Shown here in pieces: positions 1-7,706 of a DNA stretch of 64,000 bases (its first letter is position 1; each line of letters begins with the position of its first letter). The stretch is from positions 1-64,000 of the forward strand of contig QFOD01000013.1 in assembly GCA_003241055.1 (NCBI GenBank). The letters are read 5' to 3'. This stretch comes from Roseateles depolymerans. Lineage in GTDB: Bacteria; Pseudomonadota; Gammaproteobacteria; Burkholderiales; Burkholderiaceae_C. The notes under the pieces are model-generated. The model worked only from the letters and a program-made list of their open reading frames with translations. It was not told where the DNA came from and did no database searches. The translations under genes and the position numbers were made by a program.

Positions 1-66
1 CAGTCAGCAAATCGGGATCACTTGGACGGGCCTCCTTCGCGCTTGGGAGACGGGCGTAAAGGTATC

Positions 67-283
67 AGTCACCAAAGAAGATGCGCTGAACCGCACCGCA
101 CTCGGGGCCTGCATCGCGGTCCACCAATTCAACGGGCGCTGGCCGTGTGCATAGAAGCGAGCCGCTACGCTCTCGCGGTGGACTTGTCACCGCCCGGTGA
201 ACTCGCACCTCTGCGCCGTCCGACGCGCGGCTGCACGCCGTGCTCACCACGGAAAGCCAATGCGGCGTTGCTCGGGCGACGCC
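67..283. repeat. Long intergenic repeat, copy 1
   Basis: This stretch matches 1057-1275 closely along about 215 bases at an offset of 990. By eye about nine in ten bases agree, with a one-base indel near 110. It starts at the shared agtcaccaaagaag motif and contains no convincing gene, although it stays open in several frames because it is GC-rich. Positions 1-374 hold nothing else that I can recognise. Copy 2 is preceded by a strong hairpin that this copy has mostly lost. Together the two copies bracket the small membrane-protein gene at 375-791. Confidence 0.75.
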
Positions 284-374
284 GGTTGCGGTGGGCGCTG
301 TGGGATGTACTTGCAGTGATTGGGGTTCGCTTGCCCCAATCTATGGCCTGAATCATCTCACCAGGTCGGCGAAT

Positions 375-791
375 TTAAGGCTTTAGAACCAACCTTACGC
401 CTGAGAAATTGTCTTGTTTCAGTGATTGCAGCTTTTCGATGGAGAAGCCAGAAACAGCCAGCGTGTAGTCGTTCTCCCATTTCAGCGAGAGCCCTTCAGG
501 CTTTCCGTCCATGACAAACAGTCCGCGGTAGTTTTTTCCGCTCGCGAGATCATGAATAGATATGCTGGAGACCCAATTTGTCGTTGCGCCGCAGTCGACA
601 TAGCCTAGCTCTGCGATTTTATTTCCATTGGGAGACGGCAGTTCTTGCGTCTGGGTCTTGCTGCAAAGGTTGTCTGCAACCCGGTCTAAGAGAAAGCTGC
701 CCAAAAGGAAAATCGCGTACAGCACAATGCCCGTGAAGAAGGTAAAAGCCCCGGCATTCCATATTCGTGTTTTGATTGACTGCAGCTTCAC
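375..791 (-). CDS. Small membrane-anchored hypothetical protein
   Basis: The 138-residue product is not assigned to a function. Residues 13-37 form one hydrophobic segment, so the protein is probably anchored in the inner membrane with the rest outside the cytoplasm. The soluble part begins with a proline/asparagine turn and then a CGATTNW motif near residues 67-73. That arrangement loosely resembles DUF5412-type exported proteins, but this is only a resemblance. The gene is AT-richer than the chromosome to its right and sits alone between two copies of a long repeat. An immunity or surface-stress role is possible; nothing in the sequence proves it. Confidence 0.6.
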   Translation of the reverse strand: MKLQSIKTRIWNAGAFTFFTGIVLYAIFLLGSFLLDRVADNLCSKTQTQELPSPNGNKIAELGYVDCGATTNWVSSISIHDLASGKNYRGLFVMDGKPEGLSLKWENDYTLAVSGFSIEKLQSLKQDNFSGVRLVLKP

Positions 792-1056
792 GAGGTCTTT
801 CTGAATTCGACGTTTCCAGGCTCATGTGAGTGACGTGCAGACCAGGCGCGTGATGGGCATAGGCGTCTGCCTGTCATGTGCGATGTTTGCATCGCTACGC
901 TGAGTTGGATATCCAGGTATTCCCGTCACGGCCTCGGTTATTCCGTCTGTTGGCTGTTTCGGGCTGCTTTTGTGGCGAGCCTTGCGACTCGGAGAACCGT
1001 CGCGGGAATCCGCCCCGCGATGGCGGGTAACTTTCTTCTGGTCGCGCCCAGAAGAA
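792..1056. other. Intergenic stretch without a supported gene
   Basis: This stretch and the repeat that follows (to 1379) hold no gene I can support. The left part, 792-1000, is unremarkable mixed-composition DNA that may carry the promoter of the minus-strand gene ending at 375. The right part leads into the hairpin and the second repeat copy. Confidence 0.5.
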
Positions 1057-1275
1057 AGTCACCAAAGAAGATGCGCTGAACCGCACCGCGCTCGGGGCTG
1101 CATCGCGGTCCACCAATTCAACGGGCGCTGGTCATGTGCGCAGAAGCGAGCCGCTGCGCTCTCGCGGTGGACTTGTCACGGCCCGGTGAACTCGGACCTC
1201 TGCGCCGTCCGACGCGCGGCTGCACGCCGTGCTCACGAGGGAATACCAATGCGGCGTCGCTCGGGCGACGCTGGC
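1030..1275. repeat. Long intergenic repeat copy 2 with leading hairpin
   Basis: The unit opens with a perfect inverted repeat. The 12-base arms ACTTTCTTCTGG (1030-1041) and CCAGAAGAAAGT (1048-1059) enclose a six-base loop. It continues into the sequence shared with 67-283. The same ACTTTCTT...AAGAAAGT stem recurs as a perfect palindrome at 2951-2974. This supports a family of hairpin-containing intergenic elements of the kind common in Burkholderiales genomes. Confidence 0.75.
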
Positions 1276-1379
1276 GGAGGGTGATCAGCGGGATGTGTGC
1301 GAGTTGCTGGCGGTCGCTTTGCTCATCCCAACCTACGTGTTGGGGTTAAAAGTTAAGAATTGACCTGCAATCCAATGAA

Positions 1380-1673
1380 TTAGGGGCAAGTGGACTTGTC
1401 TGTGATGTAAGTACAAACAAGGGATCCGAATGCACCTTTGGACCCCGTTGTTTTGCAAAATGTCACAGCCTTAGGATATGTGGGGCTCCCTGATTTACAG
1501 GACTCTTGCCAATATCCAGGTTGGCGGTACTTTTCTATATCGATGGCTGACAGGGAGCTTTCATCTTTAAGAAATTGAAGTGCTTTTTCGTCGACTTTAT
1601 AGTGATTATTTTCTGAGCATGCAAAAAGGATGGCAATTATTGGGGCTATGAATATGTAAGGGTGAATTTTCAT
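1380..1673 (-). CDS. Small putative lipoprotein
   Basis: This 97-residue protein starts with a short basic segment, a hydrophobic stretch and a lipobox-like LFAC at residues 16-19. It is therefore likely processed by signal peptidase II and anchored by Cys19. The mature part is hydrophilic and has four further cysteines (about residues 59, 73, 88 and 96), which could form disulfides in the periplasm. I do not recognise the family. The gene is AT-rich and lies downstream of the second long repeat. Its neighbours, two other orphan genes of similar base composition, suggest horizontally acquired accessory DNA. Confidence 0.65.
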   Translation of the reverse strand: MKIHPYIFIAPIIAILFACSENNHYKVDEKALQFLKDESSLSAIDIEKYRQPGYWQESCKSGSPTYPKAVTFCKTTGSKGAFGSLVCTYITDKSTCP

Positions 1674-1791
1674 GGGGTTGTGCGCTCGATTGTTGGGTGA
1701 TTTTAACTGTTGGCTTATGATTGCGCTTAATGTCGAAGCAGGTCAATGACTGCATCGCAGTACTTTGGGTAAGTTGGTTGCATGAATGAAC

Positions 1792-2634
1792 TTATTTTTG
1801 TGTCAAATTGTCATGTTCAATTTTTCGAAGTACAACGTGAATAGTGGACAGGTAAAAGTAGAACATCCAACTTAGCCAAATTCCTGCGTCGTACGCTGTT
1901 TTTTGTTTGTCGTTGTGATGCCGAATTCCGAAGTTATTGGCGATACTGAATAGATCTTTCTCGTCGGCACTCGTTAGTAGCGCTTTCACTCTCGGGCGCA
2001 GATACTCCATGACGTCCGCAAGGTCCCTTACGGCTTGGCGCCGGTCATCAATTGTTGAGCCATGACGGCGGTACTTACGGGTGGCAGCGACTATTCGTGA
2101 ACGCACGTTCTCGTCCGATGTGGGCAAATCAGCATCAAAGATCGGTTCGAATCCCACCTCTGGCTTATGAAGAACCTCCCCGCCGGCAGAAAATTCATAG
2201 CGGTGCTTGTAGTGAGCCAAGAGAGCGTTAATCTTGTCGCAATAGTCTTTGCGGCCTAGGACTTGGTTGAATGTCTCCCAGTGCATGCCGCAACCGCCGT
2301 AGGAATGCATCGTCCCTTCTATTGGCTTTGAGACATACTGGTAGAGAAACTCGATCACGTCGAAGAGATCATCTTCCTGATAGAAAGGCGCCTTCTCGGC
2401 TATGGGCCATAATCCCCTCTTCCGGATTGCGAGAAGCATGTCCAGCTCAGGATCTGGTACCTTGCCGTCAACGACACCAGCGTCGACGCATGTGTAGCCA
2501 AAGGCTTCATCAAAATATCCACCGGATCGCAATTGTTCGAACACCCTTTTGAATAAATCGAGAACATCTGAGAGCGGAAGCCCTTTAATATTTGGGTTTG
2601 TTCCTTTTCTTAGTGAATAGTATTTGTGCGTCAC
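1792..2634 (-). CDS. Hypothetical protein, AT-rich orphan gene
   Basis: The proposed GTG start at 2634 is preceded six bases upstream by a good ribosome site (GAAGGA on the minus strand, 2641-2646) and gives 280 residues. A longer reading from an ATG at 2706 would put the start codon inside a perfect hairpin, and reading on to 2892 would translate repeat DNA, so both are less likely. The product is mostly helical and has no signal peptide. Its C-terminal part holds an RHHND motif (about residues 238-242) followed by an aromatic, helix-rich tail. HEPN-type RNase or abortive-infection C-termini can look like this, but the match is not strong enough to call. Base composition is clearly lower in G+C than the genes from 3061 on. 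Confidence 0.6.
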   Translation of the reverse strand: MTHKYYSLRKGTNPNIKGLPLSDVLDLFKRVFEQLRSGGYFDEAFGYTCVDAGVVDGKVPDPELDMLLAIRKRGLWPIAEKAPFYQEDDLFDVIEFLYQYVSKPIEGTMHSYGGCGMHWETFNQVLGRKDYCDKINALLAHYKHRYEFSAGGEVLHKPEVGFEPIFDADLPTSDENVRSRIVAATRKYRRHGSTIDDRRQAVRDLADVMEYLRPRVKALLTSADEKDLFSIANNFGIRHHNDKQKTAYDAGIWLSWMFYFYLSTIHVVLRKIEHDNLTQK

Positions 2635-2692
2635 GGCGGATCCTTCATGAAATCCGGGGTCAAGCTTAAATTTCAACCGCTGAACGTCTATA

Positions 2693-2727
2693 CAAACGAG
2701 GCTCATCGGCGCGATGAGCCTCGTTTG
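2693..2727. terminator. Perfect inverted repeat, possible bidirectional terminator
   Basis: Two perfect 15-base arms (CAAACGAGGCTCATC at 2693-2707 and its complement at 2713-2727) enclose a five-base loop. On both strands the stem is followed by a short T-containing stretch, so it may stop transcription in either direction. It lies just upstream of the proposed GTG start of the 280-residue gene, between that gene and the intergenic repeat to its right. Confidence 0.55.
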
Positions 2728-2744
2728 CTTCTCGTCTTCGGCTG

Positions 2745-3060
2745 TTGGCTGTTCCTGCCTTCCCCCTTTGGAGCCGCCGAGAAGCGCAGCCCGACAAGGC
2801 GCGTGCGCAGCACGCTTCAAGAACTGACTCGCGACGCCTGTTTGAGCAGAGCGTAGCGATGCGAGTTCGGCGCGGCCTTGTTGGGCGAGCATCGGAGGGA
2901 ACCCACCCGCGCAGCGGGTGGGCGGCGGAGCAGGGGCGCTTTCTTTGCTTACTTTCTTGCGCGCGCAAGAAAGTGAGTCGGCCGCCGGGACGAAATCCCG
3001 GCATGGGCCTCGCGAAGTACGAAAAACCCCTCGCCAAGCCCACCCGAAAACACAGAACGC
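2745..3060. repeat. Burkholderiales-type intergenic repeat with 24-bp palindrome
   Basis: This gene-free stretch contains several nested inverted repeats and the GCGCGTGCGCAGCACGC-type motifs common between genes in this order. At its core is a perfect 24-base palindrome at 2951-2974 (ACTTTCTTGCGC followed by its complement). The palindrome shares its outer arms with the hairpin at 1030-1059. The block ends at the stop codon of the DyP-P450 gene, so it may act as a transcript end or an insertion hotspot. No protein product is supported here. Confidence 0.65.
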
Positions 3061-6000
3061 TCACACCCCCAACGCCACAACGGTAGGCGACCCCGTAAAC
3101 CTCATCACCCCCGCATCCAACACCGCCGCAATCACCCCCAGCATCACCCCCATGCCCATCCCATACCCCGGGCAGGCATGCAGCGGCGGCAGCGTCGGGT
3201 CGGCGCGGTCGCCGCCGAAGATCAGGTGGTGGCGCAGCGGGTCTTGCTGAGTGGCCGAGCCCAGCGCGGCGACGATGACGTCGCCCACCTGCACGTCCAC
3301 CTGCCCTAGCCGGTGCGGCGTGCGTGCGCGGCGCCACACCTGGTAGGGCGTGGGGCGCTGCGTGAGCGTGGCGATCAGCGTGGGGCGCAGGCGGGATACG
3401 GCCTCGGCAAAGGGGCGCAGGCCGGTGGCGGCGTCCACCGCGGCTTCGTGCCAGCTGGGTTGCAGCTCCCACAGCTTGCGGCTCTGCACCCAGGCGGCCA
3501 GCGCGGTCAGCAGGTTGGCGTGGGTGGTGGGCGGGAAGCCCAGCATCACGCCGGCCAGCGTGCGCTCGGCCAGGTCGGCCGGCGCATCGGGCACCGCGCG
3601 GGCTGCGGCCACGATGGCGCGGCTCAGCGGCGGCAGCTTGTCGGCGGGCGTGGCGGCCAGCCAGGCGGCGATGCCGGCGGTGAAGCCCTGGCCCGCCTCG
3701 CGGCCGGCCTGGCAGACCGACTCGGTGGGATGGGGCCCGAACACATAGCGCGACACGCGGAACAGCTCGCGCGGGCAGCGCGGCGCGGCGGGCGTGCCCG
3801 GCAGGTGGAACTCCGGCCCCCACACATGCACGCCGTCTGGCTGGCCAAACCACACCTGGCACAGCTTGGCCAGCACGCCTTCGCTCAGGCGCTCCAGGTC
3901 CAGCGGCGTGTCGGTGGGCAGGTCGCGCGGCTTCTGGCTGGCCGGGAAGGCGGCCAGCAGCGCCTGGGCCTCGGCCTTGAGGCCGGCAATGCCGGCGGCC
4001 GCCACCTGGTAGGCCGCGGCATAGGCCTGGGCCTCGGTGACGCTTTCCAGCGCGGCATTCACGCGCGGGGCCTGCTCCTTGTGGCCGGTGTCTTCGTCCA
4101 GGCCGAGAAAGCCCACGCCCACCGAGTCGCGCATGCGGTCACCGTAGCCTGACACCGAGTAGCGGTCGGGCTGGTTGCGCAGCACCTCCAGCACGCGCTC
4201 GCTCGTGCCCACCAGCACGCCATACGCGGTGCGGGCGACGCCGCCGGGTTGGGCGCGCACCCAGGCCCAGGCGGTGTCGCGGGTGTTGGTGTCTTCCAGC
4301 CAGCGCTGCCAGCCGGCGAAGTCATCCAGTGCGGGCGCCTGCAGCGGCACGGGCGTGGCGGCGGGCAGGGGCAGCGGCAGCTCCACCAGGCCGGGCAAGG
4401 CCTTCAGCGCCGGGATGGAGGGCACGAAGAAATACGCGCCCCACTGCAGCGTGACGAAGGGCTCGGGGCCCAGGTCGATCTCCAGCGCCTTGCCGGCGTG
4501 CTCGAAGGGGTAGAGCCGGCGTGGGGTGCTGGGGTCCACCACGCCCAGCAGCGGGTCGCTCTGCGCGGAGTAGCCGCCGCTGGCGTTGCCGCCGGCCACC
4601 CAGCGCTGCACCACCTCGAACTGCTCGGCCAGGTGGGCGTTGTAGGCCATGAAGACCAGGCCACGGTCGGCGTCGTCCTCGGGCTGGGCGCGGTTGGGCG
4701 GCGGGCCGTAGCTCATGCCGCGGCGCAGCAGGCGCGGCATGCGGGCCTTGGCGAACGCGGAGTCGGGGGCCTGGTCGCGCGGGTTGGCGCGGCGGATGTG
4801 GGCGTGGAAGGGGCACAGCGCGCCCTTGGCATCGGCCTCGTAGTTGAAGTCGTTGATCGCGGTCTCGTCTGCCAGCGGGCGGCCGTCGCGCCAGCGGCCC
4901 ATCAGCTTGGCCAGCAGCAGCTCCTTGGGCAGGTTGAGGCGCTTGGCCTCGGTGCTGACCACGCGGTCCAGCCGGCCCACGTACTGGCGCAGCTTGCGCA
5001 CCGCCAGGAAGGAGCCGCGGTCCAGCAGCGCGTCGGGCTGCTCGGGCACGGGGTAGCCCTTGTCGCGCGCGGTCACGAAGCCCTGCACCACCTCGCCGGT
5101 GGGCACGCGGTCGTCCCAGCGGGCGCCGGTGGGGCTGGGCGATTTCCACTCGGGCGTGGGCTGGCTGATGCCGTCCTTGAAGCCGAAGTTCTCGCTGTCC
5201 ACCGCGTTGCTGCGCATGGGCTCCATGGCCATCAGCGCCAGGCCCGTGCCCTGGGTCAGCGCGGCGGCGGCGGCCTGGAGGCGGGCCTCGTCGGCTGGCG
5301 TGACGAACTCGCCGCCCGAGGCGCTGGCAAAGCGCAGCTGGATCAGCACATGGGCGGTGGCCGGGTCGAAGCGGTCGCGGCCGTTGAGGTGGGGCGCCAG
5401 CGCCCAGTGCGTGGGGTGGTTGTGGCGCGTGTCGCCCAACAGGCCGGCGCGGGCGGCCATGCCCTCCTTGAAGGCCTGCGGGAAGCGGGCGATGCGGCTG
5501 TCGGGCACGCCCAGGGCGCGCAGGCCGGCCAGCGTGAGGGCCACCTGCGTCCACACGCCGGCCAGCGGGCCGTCGGCGCGCGGGGCCTGGCCCTCGGCCT
5601 GCACCGGCGCGGTGGACAGCCAGGCCAGCGCCTGCGCGGGCTGGGCCACGCGCAGCAGCAGCAGCGCGCCGCGGTTGGCCGGCAGCTTGCTCAGCATGCC
5701 GGCCTGCAGGTCGGCGTCGGCCAGGCTGAGTGCACGGGCCGCCACCTCGGGCATGGGCACGGCCGACTCGAACCAGGCCAGCATCTCGTAGTGGCGGCGG
5801 CGCAGCAGCTCGCCGGGGCTGGTGCCCGCGCCGACCGGGAACTGGCGGCGCGTGTCCAGCTGCTGCAGCTCGAACAGGATGTCGTGCGTGGCGCGCAGCA
5901 GCACGAAGCCGTCGGGCGCGGCGAGGCTGAAGAAGCGCTGCAGCGTGAACAGCCCCGCCAGCGGCACCAGGCCGCGCGCGGCCATCGCGAAGCGCTCGGC

Positions 6001-6594
6001 CGGCTCGGTGGGCAGGGGCTGGACCTGGCCGCTGGACGGCGCGCGCAACCGGTCGGCGGCCAGCTCGTCGGGGCGGCCGCGCTGGGCGGCCTCCAGCTTG
6101 GCCAGGTATTCGGCATCGCTGACCGTGCGGCCGGATTCGATGAAGAGGAAGTCCGCCGAGATCTCGTGCGCGCGCACCCAGCGCGAGTAGGTCTCGAAGC
6201 TGCACTGGTGCGACAGCTGGTAGCCCTCCACATGGCACAGGATCAGGTCCAGCGTGGAGCCGAGCTGGTCCCAGATCACCCGCATATAGGGTTCCCAGCC
6301 GCCGTCGAAATTCACGTTCAGCAACAGGCGGTCGGGCGCGCCGTTCTGGCCGTCTATGACCGCCCAGCGGAAGGAGTGGACGATGCGCCAGCGCGCCACC
6401 ACGTCGGTGTAGGGCGAGGCCGGCGCGCTGGATTCGCGCGAGCCCAGGCGCAGGCCGTTGAGCGTGCGCAGCACCTTGTGCAGCCGGTCCACATAGGTGA
6501 CGACTTCAAGGGCGTCGACAAAGCCCGGTTTGATATCGGCGACGAGCACCAGATCGGTGATGCCGCCCAGCTGGACGTCGTTGCTGCGTGCCAT
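3061..6594 (-). CDS. DyP-type peroxidase fused to cytochrome P450
   Basis: The 1177-residue protein has three parts. Residues 1-170 form an alpha/beta domain rich in aromatic residues. Residues about 285-735 are a DyP-type heme peroxidase, with the GFKDG motif at 471-475 (catalytic Asp474), AHIRR at 598-602 (likely proximal His599), RRGMSYG at 624-630 (distal Arg) and a YNAHLAEQFE block. Residues about 760-1177 are P450-like, with an I-helix-like GFPPTT at 1019-1024 and a LHACPGYGMG heme-thiolate segment at 1138-1147 (Cys1141). The P450 ExxR motif is not canonical. No signal peptide is visible, so it is probably cytosolic. AGGGAG precedes the ATG. A plausible role is peroxide-driven oxidation of an unknown substrate by two hemes in one chain. 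No redox partner is encoded next to it. Confidence 0.85.
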   Translation of the reverse strand: MARSNDVQLGGITDLVLVADIKPGFVDALEVVTYVDRLHKVLRTLNGLRLGSRESSAPASPYTDVVARWRIVHSFRWAVIDGQNGAPDRLLLNVNFDGGWEPYMRVIWDQLGSTLDLILCHVEGYQLSHQCSFETYSRWVRAHEISADFLFIESGRTVSDAEYLAKLEAAQRGRPDELAADRLRAPSSGQVQPLPTEPAERFAMAARGLVPLAGLFTLQRFFSLAAPDGFVLLRATHDILFELQQLDTRRQFPVGAGTSPGELLRRRHYEMLAWFESAVPMPEVAARALSLADADLQAGMLSKLPANRGALLLLRVAQPAQALAWLSTAPVQAEGQAPRADGPLAGVWTQVALTLAGLRALGVPDSRIARFPQAFKEGMAARAGLLGDTRHNHPTHWALAPHLNGRDRFDPATAHVLIQLRFASASGGEFVTPADEARLQAAAAALTQGTGLALMAMEPMRSNAVDSENFGFKDGISQPTPEWKSPSPTGARWDDRVPTGEVVQGFVTARDKGYPVPEQPDALLDRGSFLAVRKLRQYVGRLDRVVSTEAKRLNLPKELLLAKLMGRWRDGRPLADETAINDFNYEADAKGALCPFHAHIRRANPRDQAPDSAFAKARMPRLLRRGMSYGPPPNRAQPEDDADRGLVFMAYNAHLAEQFEVVQRWVAGGNASGGYSAQSDPLLGVVDPSTPRRLYPFEHAGKALEIDLGPEPFVTLQWGAYFFVPSIPALKALPGLVELPLPLPAATPVPLQAPALDDFAGWQRWLEDTNTRDTAWAWVRAQPGGVARTAYGVLVGTSERVLEVLRNQPDRYSVSGYGDRMRDSVGVGFLGLDEDTGHKEQAPRVNAALESVTEAQAYAAAYQVAAAGIAGLKAEAQALLAAFPASQKPRDLPTDTPLDLERLSEGVLAKLCQVWFGQPDGVHVWGPEFHLPGTPAAPRCPRELFRVSRYVFGPHPTESVCQAGREAGQGFTAGIAAWLAATPADKLPPLSRAIVAAARAVPDAPADLAERTLAGVMLGFPPTTHANLLTALAAWVQSRKLWELQPSWHEAAVDAATGLRPFAEAVSRLRPTLIATLTQRPTPYQVWRRARTPHRLGQVDVQVGDVIVAALGSATQQDPLRHHLIFGGDRADPTLPPLHACPGYGMGMGVMLGVIAAVLDAGVMRFTGSPTVVALGV

Positions 6595-6832
6595 GCGGGG
6601 TCTCCCTGGAGTGGTGGCGCGCAGTATCCGGTCGCTTCATGACCATGAATTAGGGGGTCAGCCCTCAGGCCGGGGAGGGCCGCCTGCACGGCTGCAGGAT
6701 GGCCTGCTGGCGCGGCCGCACGGCCATCCGCGCCAGACGCAGATCAGCCGCGAAAAACCGCAAGCTATCGCAAACCCGAGGACTCGGGCGGCTCCGGCTC
6801 GCACACTGCAAGCCATCAAACGGGAGCCACAC

Positions 6833-7120
6833 ATGAACCGCATCAGCACCACCAGCCACCGCAGCTTTCTGCACGCGATCAGCGCCGCAACGCTGGTGGC
6901 GATGCTCGCGATGACGGGCGCCGTCTGGCTGACCGTCGTCACGCCCACCGAGCCGGATGCCGGCATCGTGCGCCTGGAGCGCGTGGTCATCACCGGCCAG
7001 CGCAGCCCGGCGGCCGACGAGGTGGCGCAGTTGCCCCGCGTGGTCATCGAAGGCCGCCGCGATGCCGCCGCCGACGGCGCCCAGCTGGCCAGCGCCTGCA
7101 CCGCGTCGCGCGACTGCTGA
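6833..7120 (+). CDS. Small exported LPRVV-repeat protein
   Basis: The 95-residue product starts at the ATG after a CGGGAG ribosome site. Residues 14-36 are hydrophobic and act as a signal peptide or anchor. The rest holds two copies of a short motif, LERVVITG (48-55) and LPRVVIEG (67-74), and then a tail with two cysteines. The same motif occurs three times in the small protein at 42128-42421, so the two belong to one family of unknown role. The motif resembles the VVVTG stretch near the N-terminus of many TonB-dependent receptors, but there is no barrel here. Confidence 0.7.
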   Translation: MNRISTTSHRSFLHAISAATLVAMLAMTGAVWLTVVTPTEPDAGIVRLERVVITGQRSPAADEVAQLPRVVIEGRRDAAADGAQLASACTASRDC

Positions 7121-7127
7121 GCCGGGC

Positions 7128-7706
7128 TCAGAGCTCGCGCCGCATGAACAGCTTGCTGCCGTCGTCGTCGAGTCTGTGGGGCAGGAAGCCGGCGCGCTCG
7201 AACATCGCCTGCGGGCCGAAATGCTCGCGGGCATCGCTGGACACAGTGCCCGGCGTGGCCGGCATGGCCTCCACCAACCGCAGGCCCTGGGCCTTGAGCC
7301 CGGCCAGCGCCGCTTGCAGCAGCGCCGTCGCCACGCCCCGGCGGCGGCAGGGTCGGGCGATCACGAAGCAGCCGATCTGGCCCATCTGCGCGGCCCCGGG
7401 CTCCACGGTTTCATCCAGCGCCGCGAACAGCCGGCGCGGCCCCGCGTGGCACCAGCCGATCACGCGGCCCTCGCGATAGGCCAGCCAGCCCTGCATCTGC
7501 CCGCAGGCGATGCGCGTGCAGGCGGCCTCGCGGTTCTCGGCCGCGCCGCGCGCCGACCACTGCACCACGCGGTGATCCACCAGCAGGAACTGGCAATAGC
7601 AAAAGCCCCAGCGCGGGTTGTCCGCAAAGGCCTCGCCGTCGAAGAAGGCCAGGAAATCGGCCTGACGCGTGGGCGTCAGCGCGTGGATTTCCAGGCCGGC
7701 GTCCAT
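7128..7706 (-). CDS. GNAT-family N-acetyltransferase
   Basis: The 192-residue protein has the GNAT fold. A beta-strand GWLAYREGRVIGWCH (about 72-86) is followed by the acetyl-CoA pyrophosphate-binding loop RPCRRRGVATALL (about 118-130). The C-terminal FERAGF segment is typical of the last GNAT helix and strand. The acceptor substrate cannot be told. The start ATG overlaps the last base of recQ, so the two are very likely transcribed together with recQ first. Confidence 0.85.
   Translation of the reverse strand: MDAGLEIHALTPTRQADFLAFFDGEAFADNPRWGFCYCQFLLVDHRVVQWSARGAAENREAACTRIACGQMQGWLAYREGRVIGWCHAGPRRLFAALDETVEPGAAQMGQIGCFVIARPCRRRGVATALLQAALAGLKAQGLRLVEAMPATPGTVSSDAREHFGPQAMFERAGFLPHRLDDDGSKLFMRREL

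Noticed and set aside
2635..2892. An 86-residue N-terminal extension of the 280-residue gene
   Set aside because: It would translate the hairpin and intergenic repeat and has no ribosome site; the GTG at 2634 has GAAGGA six bases upstream.
2666..3862. A 398-residue minus-strand frame overlapping the repeat and the end of the fusion gene
   Set aside because: It is Arg/Ala/Pro-rich and overlaps the confirmed frame of the P450 domain.
4249..6642. A 797-residue plus-strand open frame opposite the DyP-P450 gene
   Set aside because: It is the shadow of the fusion gene; the minus-strand reading has clear heme-site motifs and a good ribosome site.
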